A stretch of 64,000 nt of DNA from Sphingomonas sp. AP4-R1 (GCF_013113735.1 NZ_CP053346.1:3424001-3488000); one strand, 5' to 3'; positions 33,213-42,107 are shown, counted from the stretch's first letter. A program made the numbers and translations. Notes: generated from the sequence alone by a model not told the origin.

Positions 33213-35615
33213 TTACGGCAGCGTGTAGGCGATCACATAGTCGCCCAGCTTGGTGCCGAACGATCCGTGGCCGCCGGCGGCCGTGACGACATATTGCTTG
33301 CCGCCCACCGCATAGGTCATCGGCGTGGACTGGCCGCCCGCGGGCAGGCGTGCCTGCCACAGCATCTTGCCGGTCGTGACGTCGAACGCGCGGATGTAAT
33401 TGTCCATCGTCGCGGTCAGGAAGGTCACGCCACCCGCCGTCGCCATCGTGCCGCCCAGCATCGGCATGCCGAGCTTGAAGGGCAGCGGCAGGACGGAATC
33501 GCGCGTCGTGCCGACCTTATGCTTCCACACGATCTTGTTCGTGTTGAGATCGACGCCCGACATGTAACCCCACGGCGGCGCCATGCAGGGGAAACCCAGC
33601 GGCGACAGGAAGGGGTGAAGGTCGACGCCGAAGGGCAGGCCGTACATCGGCTGCACGCCGATCTCGCTGCCCGCCGGATGCGCGCCATTGGGCGCCGGCG
33701 GGTTGTTGGGCCCGCGCGGGATCAGCTTGGAGACGAACGGGAACACGATCGGGTTGGCGATCGCGATCTGGCGCTGCGGATCGACCGCGATGCCACCCCA
33801 TTCGAACATGCCGACGTCACCGGGGAAAACGAGCGTTCCCTGCGTGCTGGGCGGCGTGAACGGCCCTTCATAGCGCATCTGCTTGAACATGATGCGGCAG
33901 GCCAGCTGATCGAACATCGTGGCGCCCCACATGTTCGCGTCGGTCAGATGCTCCTTCGGCTGGAAGGTCAGCTCGGAGAAGGGCTGGGTGGGCGACAGGC
34001 GATCGCCCGGCGCGGCCCCCTGGGGAACCGGCCGTTCGGGCGCTGCGACGATCAGCTTGCCGGTCTTGCGGTTCAGCACGAAGATGTTGCCGCTCTTCGT
34101 CGGCGCGTAGATCGCCGGGATGATGCCCTTGGCTGTCCGCAGATCGAGCAGGCTCGGCTGCGAGGGCAGATCCATGTCCCAGAGATCGTGATGGACCGTC
34201 TGGTAGGACCAGACGCGCTTGCCGGTGTTGACGTCGAGCGCGACCAGCGCGCTCATGTAGCGCTCCATCGTCGGCGTGCGATTGCCGCCCCAGATGTCGG
34301 TCGCGGCGCCGCCCATCGGCAGATAGACGAGGCCAAGCTTCTCATCGAGCGCGGAGATCGACCAGCTGTTGGGCGAACTGGCGGTATAGTGATGCGTGGC
34401 CGAGGGCAGCGCATTCTCGTCGATCGCGCCGGAATCCCAGGCCCAGATCAGCTTTCCGGTATGAACGTCGAAGCCGCGGATCACGCCGGACGGCTCGGTG
34501 GTCGAGTAATTGTCGATCACGGCACCCGCCATGATGACGACCGACTTGGTGACGGCCGGCGGCGAGGTGCCCTCGTAGAAGCCCTTGTGCTTGACGGTCA
34601 TGCCGTCCTTGAGATCGATCTGACCATGGTTGCCGAAGGCGTCGCAGGTCTTGCCGGTCTTGGCGTCGATCGCGAACATCCGGCCGTCATTGGTCGGCAG
34701 GAAGAGGCGCTCGGGGCACTCGGCCGGAACGGGCTTGCCGTCCGACGTCAGGGCACCGGCCTGCGTGGCATGATAGGACACGCCCCGGCAGGTGAGATGC
34801 TGGAAGGTGGGATCATCGACCACCTTGGGATCGAACACCCACTTCTGCTTGCCGGTGGCGGCGTCCAGCGCGAACACCTTCTGGTGCGGCGAGCAGAGAT
34901 AGACGGTGTCGCCCACCTTGAGCGGGGTCACCTCGTCGGTGGTCTCGATCGAATCGTTCGGGCCCTTCATGTCGCCGGTGCGGAAGGTCCAGGCGACCTT
35001 CAGCTTGCCGACATTGTCGGGCGTGATCTGCTTGAGCGGCGAGAAATGATCGCCCGCGCCCGTGCGGCCATAAGCGTGCCAATCCTCGTCGGGGACGGTG
35101 ACGGCATCGGTATCCGGCAGCGCGCCCGCGATCTTCGTGGGCAGCGAACCCGAAAGATCGTCATTGGTCTTCGTCAGCGAGACGCCGACCACGATCAACG
35201 CGGCGACGATCACACCTACCAGCGGGGTCTTCCACGGGCGACGCGTCGCCGGGAAGGAGCGCACGACCCACGGGGCCAGCAGCCACAGGCCGAGCAGGAC
35301 GAGGATGTCGCCGCGCGGAGCGAGCGGCCAGAAATTGAAGCCGACCTCGGCCAGCGCCCAGATCATCGTGCCGACGAGCAGCAAAGCGTAGAGCGGGTAA
35401 GCGAGGCGGTTACCGCGCCACAGCAGCACCGCATTCGCGATCAGCACGACGCCGGCGATCGCGTAGTAAAGCGAGCCGCCGAGAGCGGCGAGCCAGATTC
35501 CGGCCCCGGCGGTGACCAGGCCTATGGCAAGAGTGAGGAGCGCGGAGATGCGCGCCCAGATCCCGGGGCGCTGCGCGCGCTCCGGGGGCGTCAGATGGGG
35601 TGGAGAGTCGCTCAA
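33213..35615 (-). CDS. Membrane-bound PQQ-dependent dehydrogenase (glucose/quinate/shikimate family)
   Basis: The protein has 800 residues. Five hydrophobic segments fill residues of about 20-130 (LLTLAIGLVTAGAGIWLAAL onward), followed by a periplasmic PQQ beta-propeller beginning DEDWHAYGRTGAGDHFSPL with repeats such as VFALDAATGKQKWVFD and GFDVHTGKLIWAWDSG. This is the layout of glucose dehydrogenase (Gcd) and quinate dehydrogenase, which oxidise the substrate in the periplasm and pass electrons to ubiquinone. Substrate specificity cannot be read by eye. The gene stands alone; the 278-bp gap upstream, to the LysR gene stop, must hold its promoter, but I see no clear motif there. Confidence 0.93.
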   Translation of the reverse strand: MSDSPPHLTPPERAQRPGIWARISALLTLAIGLVTAGAGIWLAALGGSLYYAIAGVVLIANAVLLWRGNRLAYPLYALLLVGTMIWALAEVGFNFWPLAPRGDILVLLGLWLLAPWVVRSFPATRRPWKTPLVGVIVAALIVVGVSLTKTNDDLSGSLPTKIAGALPDTDAVTVPDEDWHAYGRTGAGDHFSPLKQITPDNVGKLKVAWTFRTGDMKGPNDSIETTDEVTPLKVGDTVYLCSPHQKVFALDAATGKQKWVFDPKVVDDPTFQHLTCRGVSYHATQAGALTSDGKPVPAECPERLFLPTNDGRMFAIDAKTGKTCDAFGNHGQIDLKDGMTVKHKGFYEGTSPPAVTKSVVIMAGAVIDNYSTTEPSGVIRGFDVHTGKLIWAWDSGAIDENALPSATHHYTASSPNSWSISALDEKLGLVYLPMGGAATDIWGGNRTPTMERYMSALVALDVNTGKRVWSYQTVHHDLWDMDLPSQPSLLDLRTAKGIIPAIYAPTKSGNIFVLNRKTGKLIVAAPERPVPQGAAPGDRLSPTQPFSELTFQPKEHLTDANMWGATMFDQLACRIMFKQMRYEGPFTPPSTQGTLVFPGDVGMFEWGGIAVDPQRQIAIANPIVFPFVSKLIPRGPNNPPAPNGAHPAGSEIGVQPMYGLPFGVDLHPFLSPLGFPCMAPPWGYMSGVDLNTNKIVWKHKVGTTRDSVLPLPFKLGMPMLGGTMATAGGVTFLTATMDNYIRAFDVTTGKMLWQARLPAGGQSTPMTYAVGGKQYVVTAAGGHGSFGTKLGDYVIAYTLP

Positions 35616-35893
35616 AGATTACGTCCTGATTGCCGCATGACGATCGCGCGGCTCATCGCGGGGCGGGGGCCTCGCGCGGGACATCTGCGACCAACAGCGG
35701 ACAGTAAGGATCGCCACCGGACCGCTGGGATGCAGACCCGCCGACGAAGCAAATGCTGCCCGGCAACCTCTCTAGGACGAGGGGGCCCCTACGCCCCACC
35801 GAACGGGGGCACAACCTCCAAAGACTGGTTTTGCTCCATAACTTTTACAGAGTGGAGAAAATCCAGCAAAAGAAGAGTTTGGCCGAATTGGTC

Positions 35894-36793
35894 CTAATGT
35901 CCACCGGTCAGCAGTCGGCTGGCGCGCAGCCGCGCCACCGCGAGATCGACGAAGGTGCGAACCTTGGCGGGTGCCTGGCGCCCCTGCGGGTGCAGCACGT
36001 GGATGGGCAAAGGAGGGTCTTCATGATCCTCCATCACGATCCGGAGCTGGCCCGCCGCCAGCGCCGGCCCCACCTGATATTCCAGCGCCCGCGTCAGTCC
36101 CCAGCCGGCGATCGCGGCCGAGATCGCCGCCTGATTGGTGTTGGTCTGCAGGCCGATATGGACGGTCACGCGCTGATCGTCGCGAAAGCGCCACTCGGGC
36201 GAGGAAAAGGCGCCGGTCGAGGCGGCGATCCGGTGCGCCTTCAGATCGGCGGGCTCGGTCGGCGTGCCCGCCCGCGCGAAATAATCGGGTGACCCGCAGA
36301 TCACGTGGCGCACCGATCCCACCCGGATCGCGGCGAGGCCCGAATCCGCCAGGCGCCCGATGCGGACGGCGACGTCTATGCCTTCCTCGATCATGTTCAC
36401 CGGCCGATCGACGAACAGCGTGCGCCCCGCCATCGTGGGATAGGTATCGAGATATTCGGTCAGGATCGGCAGCACATAGAGGTGCCCGAAGAGAAGCGGC
36501 GCCGTCACGGAGAGCGTGCCGGAGGGCGTGGCGTAGGAACCGGCGGCGGCCGCCTCGGCTTCTGCCATATCGGAGAGGATGCGCCGGCAATCCTCGACAT
36601 AGCGGGATCCGGCTTCCGTCAATCGCACCGACCGGGTGGTCCGCACCAGCAGCCGCGCGCCGATCAGATCCTCCAGCCCGGCGATCGCGCGGGTGACGGC
36701 GGGCGGGCTCATGTGCAGATGGCGTGCCGTCTCGGCAAAGCTTCCGGTTTCGGCGACCTTCGCGAAGATCCGCATCGCCTGCCAGCGGTCCAT
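35894..36793 (-). CDS. LysR-family transcriptional regulator
   Basis: The protein has 299 residues. The N-terminal winged helix-turn-helix is MDRWQAMRIFAKVAETGSFAE with HLHMSPPAVTRAIAGLEDLIG; the effector domain follows (GTLSVTAPLLFGHLYVLPIL). The sequence style is that of the large LysR group seen in Proteobacteria near dehydrogenase genes. Its target is not obvious: the PQQ dehydrogenase gene downstream has the same direction, and the UrcA gene is divergent across a 247-bp gap in which I see no strong palindrome. Confidence 0.93.
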   Translation of the reverse strand: MDRWQAMRIFAKVAETGSFAETARHLHMSPPAVTRAIAGLEDLIGARLLVRTTRSVRLTEAGSRYVEDCRRILSDMAEAEAAAAGSYATPSGTLSVTAPLLFGHLYVLPILTEYLDTYPTMAGRTLFVDRPVNMIEEGIDVAVRIGRLADSGLAAIRVGSVRHVICGSPDYFARAGTPTEPADLKAHRIAASTGAFSSPEWRFRDDQRVTVHIGLQTNTNQAAISAAIAGWGLTRALEYQVGPALAAGQLRIVMEDHEDPPLPIHVLHPQGRQAPAKVRTFVDLAVARLRASRLLTGGH

Positions 36794-37040
36794 TCCATTC
36801 CCTCGTTCGTGCGGCCGGTGTCAAAGAGGAGCGGATCGGCCTGCGTCCGCTCCTTCTATGGCAGGTCCGGCCCACGCGCTTCCGGAATGTGCCGGCCTAC
36901 CGTTTCTGACGGATTTCACGGTTTTTTCACGATGAATTCGCGCGCATCTTCCGGGTCGTTTGACGCATTGAGGCGAAGAAGGCGGCGTCGGAGGGCGCGG
37001 GCCCTCTCGGCTGGAGACGATCTAGCAGGGGTAGGGCAAC

Positions 37041-37385
37041 ATGATGAGGAAGCTCTGGAAGTGGACATGGCCGAGCCTTGTGATCGCGGGCAGCATCCTT
37101 TCGGGTGCGCCGGCCTTCGCGCAGACTGCGACCCGGCATGTCGCCTATGACGATATCAATCTCGCCTCGGCCGCAGGGCAAGCGAGGCTCCGGCACAGAT
37201 TGGACAGCGCTGTGACCGCCGTTTGCGGCGAGCAGGCCGCGCTGACGATGCTGAGCGTGGCGCACGCGGTCCAGCGCTGTCGCGCGGATGCACGGCAGGA
37301 CGCGCAGATGCAGCTGTCCGCCATGTACAACGGATCCCAGAAGTTGGCTGCCAAGGGACGCGACCTAGTCGTCGCTAGCCGCTGA
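37041..37385 (+). CDS. UrcA-family small exported protein
   Basis: The protein has 114 residues with a signal peptide (about 1-28, ILSGAPAFAQ). The mature part has the UrcA pattern: HVAYDDINLASAAGQARLRHRLDSAV, then VCG and a second Cys in VQRCRADA. UrcA proteins are small periplasmic proteins of unknown role, widespread in sphingomonads and caulobacters. The gene is monocistronic, followed at once by a strong intrinsic terminator. Confidence 0.85.
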   Translation: MMRKLWKWTWPSLVIAGSILSGAPAFAQTATRHVAYDDINLASAAGQARLRHRLDSAVTAVCGEQAALTMLSVAHAVQRCRADARQDAQMQLSAMYNGSQKLAAKGRDLVVASR

Positions 37386-37391
37386 TGGGGG

Positions 37392-37434
37392 CCGGGGCGG
37401 TGGTTTGGGGACGCCGCCCCGGCTGTTTTTCTTT
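37392..37434 (+). terminator. Intrinsic terminator after the UrcA gene
   Basis: GCCGGGGCGG (37392-37401) pairs perfectly with CCGCCCCGGC (37415-37424), and TGTTTTTCTTT follows. It ends the UrcA transcript and insulates the SARP gene downstream. Confidence 0.9.
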
Positions 37435-37501
37435 CCCTGGTGTAGAGCGTTCGGTTTGAGTTCGAGTACCCGTAGCCCAGCTTACCAGCTCGCTTTGTCC
37501 G

Positions 37502-37526
37502 CGTCGCAGACCTCGCGTTTGCGACG
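37502..37526. promoter_or_regulatory. Short inverted repeat upstream of the SARP gene
   Basis: CGTCGCA (37502-37508) and TGCGACG (37520-37526) are perfectly inverted around 11 bp, about 110 bp upstream of the SARP start. It could be a regulator site or a leader hairpin; nothing else in this 200-bp gap stands out. Confidence 0.3.
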
Positions 37527-37634
37527 AAGCGATGGGCGACAAACCCCGCCTTTTGGCCGATCACGTGAGGACCAGCTTTACCCGATGCCTAGCCCGGTTT
37601 ACGTTTCGCGGCAGGAACAAGGGGCGGGCTGTCC

Positions 37635-39680
37635 ATGCCGATCACGTCAGGGGACGCCGAGCCGCGCGCGGCCGAACGATTGCAGCTGCGACTCTTCGGT
37701 GAATTCGCCGCGCGCGAAGGCGATAGCGGTATCGAAGTCACCCCGCGGGGACGCAAGGCACGCGGCATCCTCGCTTATCTGGCCCTCACCCATCGCCATC
37801 GGGCGAGCCGCGAGGTCGTGGCCGAACTCCTCTGGAGCGATCGGGGGGAGGAGCAGGCGCGCGCCAGTCTGCGCCAGTCGCTGGCGGAGTTGCGAAAGGC
37901 GCTCGGCCTGTGCGCGGACGCGATCGAAATCACCCGCGATACGATGGTCCTTCATGCGGGCCTGTTCGGAAGCGACGCATCCGCGATCATTGCCGCGGCC
38001 CATGACGGCCGGCTCGCCGAGCTTCCCGCGCTGCTCCAGCAGCTCGATCCCGAACTGTTGCGGGATCTGGAAGGACTCTCGCCCGGGTTCGACGCCTGGC
38101 TCATTGCCGAGCGCACCGCCCAGCGGGACCGTCTCGTCGCCGTGCTGCTCGAAGCAGCGGAAGGGCGTCTGACGATGGAGACGGCACGTTACGTCCGTGA
38201 AATCGCGAACCAGCTCGAGCGGCTCGATCCCGGCAATGAAGGTGTCGCGCGGCTGGGAATGCGGGCGGATGCCCTCGAAGGCAATCTCGCCTCGGTCCAC
38301 CGTCGCTATCGGCGGCTGTCCGCCTCGCTGCAGAGCGAGTTCGGCGTCCCGCCGTCCCCTGAAACGCATGCGACGTTCGTCGAGCTCACGGCGCTCCGTC
38401 CGATGCTCGATCGGCCGGAGCTGGGGGCCGCCGTCGGTCCGACGACGGTCGCGGCCGGGCTGTCGAGCCCCGTCATCGAACCGCCCGTCATCATCGTGGC
38501 GCCGGTCGCGTGGATCGGGCGCAGGAGCGATGGCGCGGCGATCGCCACGATCTCGACGGATGAGATCACCACGGTTCTCGGCCGCCATCGCGACATCCGC
38601 GTCCTGGCGATCGACAGTTCGGATCTCCACCGCGTCGCGGATGTCTGCAGCACCGCCGTCGTGACCTATCTGCTTTCGGGCACGCTCCGCGAGGTGGGCG
38701 ACCAATTCCGGCTGAACGTGAAGCTGGCCTCCAACGACAGCGGCATGCTGCTGTGGTCCGAACAGATCACGATCGAGGAGGCCGATCTCGACAAGGCCGT
38801 GGAATTGATCGTGGCGCGCACCGTGGGCGCCGTCGCGCCGGTGATCGAGCGCGACCTGATCCTGAATCTTCCGCCGCGCGTCCACGATACGGACGACAGC
38901 TACGCCGTCTATGCGCGGGCGCGAAAGCTGGCCCGCACCGGGCAGACCTTCGCCGAGATCAAGGAGGCGGCCGATCTGCTGGAAGGCGTCGTGCTGCGAA
39001 CGCCTTCCGACGTCCGCTCGCGCCTGCTGCTCGTCCAGCTCTACAATACCGATTTCTGGCAGACCTCGGCCGGACACGACACGGTCGAACTTCGCGCGCG
39101 CGCGCTGACGCTGGCGCGTGAGGCGTGGGCACTGGATCCGCATCATCCGGTCGTCCACCTGCGGATGGGCTGGTGTCATCTGCGCGGCGGCAACTGGTCC
39201 GAAGCGGGGCAGGCGTTCGAAAAGGCGCTCGGGCTCGGCGCGAACAATGCGCGCGTGATCAACGCTGTGGGCTCCGGCCTGGCGCTGCTCGGCGAGATTC
39301 ACGAGGCGCAGGCGACGATCGCGCGCGCCTTCGCGATCAATCCTTTCCCGCCGCCCGATTACCACGCCGATGCCGCCGTCGTGCTGGCGCTCGCCGAGCG
39401 GGCCGACGAGGCCGAGGAACAGTTCAGGGGCTCGACCCATGCGGGGCTGCATTATCATGCGGTCCGGTTGGCCAATGCGTCCAGCCATCAGCCGAGAGAC
39501 CGCGTCGTCGCGCTCGCCGCCGAGGTTCGTCGCGGTTTCGCGCGCGTCTGGCGTGGCGGCATGCCGCTGGACGACGACGCGATCATCGAGTGGACCGAGC
39601 GGTTCATGCCGCTGCGCCAGAGGGCCCATCGCCGGCTGATCGACGACGGGCTGACGCGGGGGTTCGCGCTGGCGAGCTGA
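37635..39680 (+). CDS. SARP/BTAD-type regulator with TolB-like and TPR-like domains
   Basis: The protein has 681 residues. Residues of about 15-110 form an OmpR/SARP-type winged helix (LQLRLFGEFAAREGD, RGRKARGILAYLALT, ASLRQSLAELRKALG). A bacterial transcriptional activator domain follows to about residue 255 (RYRRLSASLQSEFGVPPSPE). A TolB-like middle segment comes next (STAVVTYLLSGTLREVGDQF, SGMLLWSEQI), then a C-terminal TPR-like part (WSEAGQAFEKALGLGANNAR). No membrane segment is seen. It is cytoplasmic and probably binds DNA. It lies directly upstream of the YcaO/TfuA genes on the same strand, so it is the likely pathway regulator. Confidence 0.85.
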   Translation: MPITSGDAEPRAAERLQLRLFGEFAAREGDSGIEVTPRGRKARGILAYLALTHRHRASREVVAELLWSDRGEEQARASLRQSLAELRKALGLCADAIEITRDTMVLHAGLFGSDASAIIAAAHDGRLAELPALLQQLDPELLRDLEGLSPGFDAWLIAERTAQRDRLVAVLLEAAEGRLTMETARYVREIANQLERLDPGNEGVARLGMRADALEGNLASVHRRYRRLSASLQSEFGVPPSPETHATFVELTALRPMLDRPELGAAVGPTTVAAGLSSPVIEPPVIIVAPVAWIGRRSDGAAIATISTDEITTVLGRHRDIRVLAIDSSDLHRVADVCSTAVVTYLLSGTLREVGDQFRLNVKLASNDSGMLLWSEQITIEEADLDKAVELIVARTVGAVAPVIERDLILNLPPRVHDTDDSYAVYARARKLARTGQTFAEIKEAADLLEGVVLRTPSDVRSRLLLVQLYNTDFWQTSAGHDTVELRARALTLAREAWALDPHHPVVHLRMGWCHLRGGNWSEAGQAFEKALGLGANNARVINAVGSGLALLGEIHEAQATIARAFAINPFPPPDYHADAAVVLALAERADEAEEQFRGSTHAGLHYHAVRLANASSHQPRDRVVALAAEVRRGFARVWRGGMPLDDDAIIEWTERFMPLRQRAHRRLIDDGLTRGFALAS

Positions 39681-39733
39681 TCGGCCCCCGGCCGGGCGGG
39701 AGCTGCATAATTTTATCAACGTGGGAGGCACTT

Positions 39734-40018
39734 ATGGCTGACGATCTGGTTTATGTTTCTTCGCAGCAGACCGAGGGCGCGGAGCCCGCGCTCGCGAAGC
39801 CGGTCTTCCTCATCGAGCATGAGGGCAAATTGTATCTCACGCGCGCCGTGTGGGAATATCATGCGGGCGACGACGCCACGGACGCCGTGAAGGTGGGTGT
39901 CGGCCAGATGCGCGAACTGTTCGACCAGCATGCCGATGCCGGGGTGAAGGCTGCCGCCCTGCCGCCGCAGCAGCATGTGGCCAGCTCGTTCGAACTGAGC
40001 GGCCCCAAAAAATCTTAA
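39734..40018 (+). CDS. 94-residue Cys-free protein, candidate substrate of the YcaO/TfuA pair
   Basis: The ATG at 39734 has GGGAGG six bases upstream, and an AT-rich CATAATTTTATC just before that could be a -10 region. The protein starts MADDLVYVSSQQTEG, has a conserved-looking middle (VFLIEHEGKLYLTRAVWEY), a probable helix around residues 47-75 and a Ser/Pro/Gln-rich tail (ALPPQQHVASSFELSGPKKS). It has no Cys, no signal peptide and no transmembrane segment. I recognise no family. Its stop lies 4 bp before the YcaO start, which lacks its own ribosome-binding site, so the two are probably coupled. It is either the modified peptide or protein, or an accessory partner. Confidence 0.75.
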   Translation: MADDLVYVSSQQTEGAEPALAKPVFLIEHEGKLYLTRAVWEYHAGDDATDAVKVGVGQMRELFDQHADAGVKAAALPPQQHVASSFELSGPKKS

Positions 40019-40022
40019 TCTC

Positions 40023-41147
40023 GTGAAAGCGGAGATCGAGCGGCGCGCCCTCGCTGCGGCGGCGCGCTGCGAGGTCACGCGTCTCGCCGACATTACAGGC
40101 CTGGATCGGGTGGGTGTGCCCGTGTGGCAGGCCGTTCGACCACGAAGCAAAGCCTTGTCCGTCCATCAGGGCAAGGGTTTCGACGCGTGCTCGGCCCGAA
40201 TTGGAGCTCTCATGGAAGCGGTTGAAAGTGCGTGCGCGGAAGCGTGGTCCGGGATCGGGCCGGATTGTTCGTGGCACGCGCTCCCGCCGGGCCGGCGAAG
40301 CCCGGTGGTGGATGATTTCGCCCGCGAGCGCGGAATGCTCGATCCCGGCGAGACCCTTCGGTGGGTGGAATTGGTGTCGATCGGCGGGACGACCTCCTTC
40401 TTCGTGCCCGAGAGCATCGTCTCGCTCGACCTGACCCGCGAGGATGACGGTCGGTTCGGGCGATGCAGCACGGGACTGGCCGCGCATTTCTCGGCCGACG
40501 GCGCGATCCGCCACGCGCTGCACGAAGTGATCGAGCGGGATGCGCGCGGGGAGTGGCAGAGGCGGGGGCAGGCCGGGTCGCTGGGCTCCCGCATCGCGAT
40601 CGAGACGATCGCCTATGGCTGGTTTCAGGAACTGGTGAAGCGCCTGAACGAGATCGACGTCACGGTGCGCGTCAATCGCGTGCCGGGCGTCGTGCCGATC
40701 GAGGTCTTCGTCGTCGAGCTGCTCGACGGGGCCGAACCGGATCGGGATCATGCGGCGGCGGGTGGCGCCGGCGCGCATGAGGAAACGGAGGCGGCTCTGC
40801 GCGCGGCCATGCTGGAGGCGCTGCAGTCCCGGCTGACGATGATCGCGGGCGCGCGCGACGATCTGCCGATCCGGTCCGCTCATCCGCATCGCCGCCCCCT
40901 CGGTCTGGGTTTTCCCACGCCGAGCTTCATCAAGGAGCAGCCGCTGGTGGCGGACAATACGCCGCCGCTCGACGATGCCGGAGCCATCCGCAAACTGGTC
41001 GGCGCGCTGGCCGCGGCGGGATATGATCAGGTCGGCTGGCTTCGTCTGTCGTCGGACGAGTCGGAAGCGATCGTCGTCAAGGTGGTGGTGCCTGGCCTGG
41101 GAGATCTCTGGCGCGAACGCCGGGACGCCGCGACATGCATGTCATAG
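40023..41147 (+). CDS. YcaO-domain protein (ATP-dependent amide-backbone modifying enzyme)
   Basis: The protein has 374 residues from GTG at 40023. YcaO hallmarks are VGVPVWQAVRPRS, VHQGKGFD (about 47-54), the ATP/Mg Glu motif in ALMEAVESACAEAW (about 62-75) and STGLAAHFS followed by HALHEVIERDA (about 149-174); KVVVPGLGDLW closes the domain. The Pro-rich C-terminus of azoline-forming cyclodehydratases is absent (it ends DAATCMS). YcaO enzymes phosphorylate a backbone amide; with TfuA the known outcome in thioviridamide and methyl-CoM reductase systems is a thioamide. The 3' end overlaps tfuA by 13 bp. Confidence 0.93.
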   Translation: MKAEIERRALAAAARCEVTRLADITGLDRVGVPVWQAVRPRSKALSVHQGKGFDACSARIGALMEAVESACAEAWSGIGPDCSWHALPPGRRSPVVDDFARERGMLDPGETLRWVELVSIGGTTSFFVPESIVSLDLTREDDGRFGRCSTGLAAHFSADGAIRHALHEVIERDARGEWQRRGQAGSLGSRIAIETIAYGWFQELVKRLNEIDVTVRVNRVPGVVPIEVFVVELLDGAEPDRDHAAAGGAGAHEETEAALRAAMLEALQSRLTMIAGARDDLPIRSAHPHRRPLGLGFPTPSFIKEQPLVADNTPPLDDAGAIRKLVGALAAAGYDQVGWLRLSSDESEAIVVKVVVPGLGDLWRERRDAATCMS

Positions 41148-41935
41148 CCTTTGCCGGGCCGAGCCGGCCGGCCGTTCTCGATCCCGCGATCGATTGGCGA
41201 CCGCCGGCCGCCGCCGGGGACCTGATGTGCCTGATCGAGGAGCGTCCGGATCGCGTCGTGCTGATCGACGGATATTTCGATGTCCGCCCGGCGCCCTGGC
41301 ACAAGGAAATCCTGCTGCTCATCGAGCAGGGGATCACGGTGATCGGTGCCGCCAGCATGGGGGCGCTGCGCGCCGCCGAACTGGCGCCTTATGGAATGAT
41401 CGGCATCGGCGCGATCTTCTCGGCCTATCGGCGGGGACGGCTCGTCGCGGATGACGAGGTGGCGGTGCTGCACGCGCCGGATGCGCTGGGATGGCGGCCG
41501 CTGACCGAACCGCTCGTCAACGTGCGCGCGAACATCCTGAGAGCGGTCCATGCGCATGTCGTGGCGCCGGCCTCCGCCAGGATCATCCTCGAAATCGCGA
41601 CGGACCTGAACTTCCGCGATCGCGAATGGCGGCTTATTCTCGATCGGGCGAGGGCGCGTCTCGGGGCGGACCCGATCGATCTGCTGGCGCGCTGGCTGGC
41701 GAACCACCGGATCGACTGGAAGGCGCGCGATGCCGCCCGCGCGATCCGGTTCGCGCGCCACGGCCGGCCGGCCGATGCCGAGCCCGTGCACACGCCGCGC
41801 ACCTGTTTCCTGCGAAACCTCGGCGATCATAAGCAGATCCGATTGCCGGAGATGCGCCCGCCCGTCGCGGCCGGCTGGGCACGCTCCGATGAAGCGGATG
41901 GCCATCGGATCGGCATGCACCCGCTCACGGCCTGA
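41135..41935 (+). CDS. TfuA-like protein, YcaO partner
   Basis: The protein has 266 residues. The ATG at 41135 lies inside the YcaO gene (13-bp overlap, different frame), so synthesis is coupled. The TfuA core is clear: VLIDGYFDVRPAPWHKEILL followed by GITVIGAASMGALRAAEL and YGMIGIGAIFSAYRRG. The C-terminal half (about 120-266) is less conserved and helical. TfuA proteins are named from the trifolitoxin locus of Rhizobium and are thought to deliver sulfide to the YcaO-activated amide. No transporter or protease gene follows within this transcription unit. Confidence 0.93.
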   Translation: MHVIAFAGPSRPAVLDPAIDWRPPAAAGDLMCLIEERPDRVVLIDGYFDVRPAPWHKEILLLIEQGITVIGAASMGALRAAELAPYGMIGIGAIFSAYRRGRLVADDEVAVLHAPDALGWRPLTEPLVNVRANILRAVHAHVVAPASARIILEIATDLNFRDREWRLILDRARARLGADPIDLLARWLANHRIDWKARDAARAIRFARHGRPADAEPVHTPRTCFLRNLGDHKQIRLPEMRPPVAAGWARSDEADGHRIGMHPLTA

Positions 41936-42107
41936 CCGGCTGACCAAGGCCTTGCGCGTTGTGCAAGGTTCCCGCAGCGCCGATAGCGCATCGCATCCGG
42001 CGCCCGATTGTGCTTCCATATTCGGATTGATCGCCAGGGGAGGTGCGAGAGCGTGGGATCGTGCCGTATTGTAGCGTGTCGGCCGACAGGGTCGCATGGG
42101 AGCGAAG

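Noticed and set aside
36794..37040. Possible small genes between LysR and UrcA
   Set aside because: No frame has a start site and plausible composition; it is read as the shared promoter region.
37647..39731. 694-codon frame on the - strand opposite the SARP gene
   Set aside because: It is a mirror of the real SARP frame, low-complexity and Arg/Asp/Gly-rich, with no ribosome-binding site or known domain.
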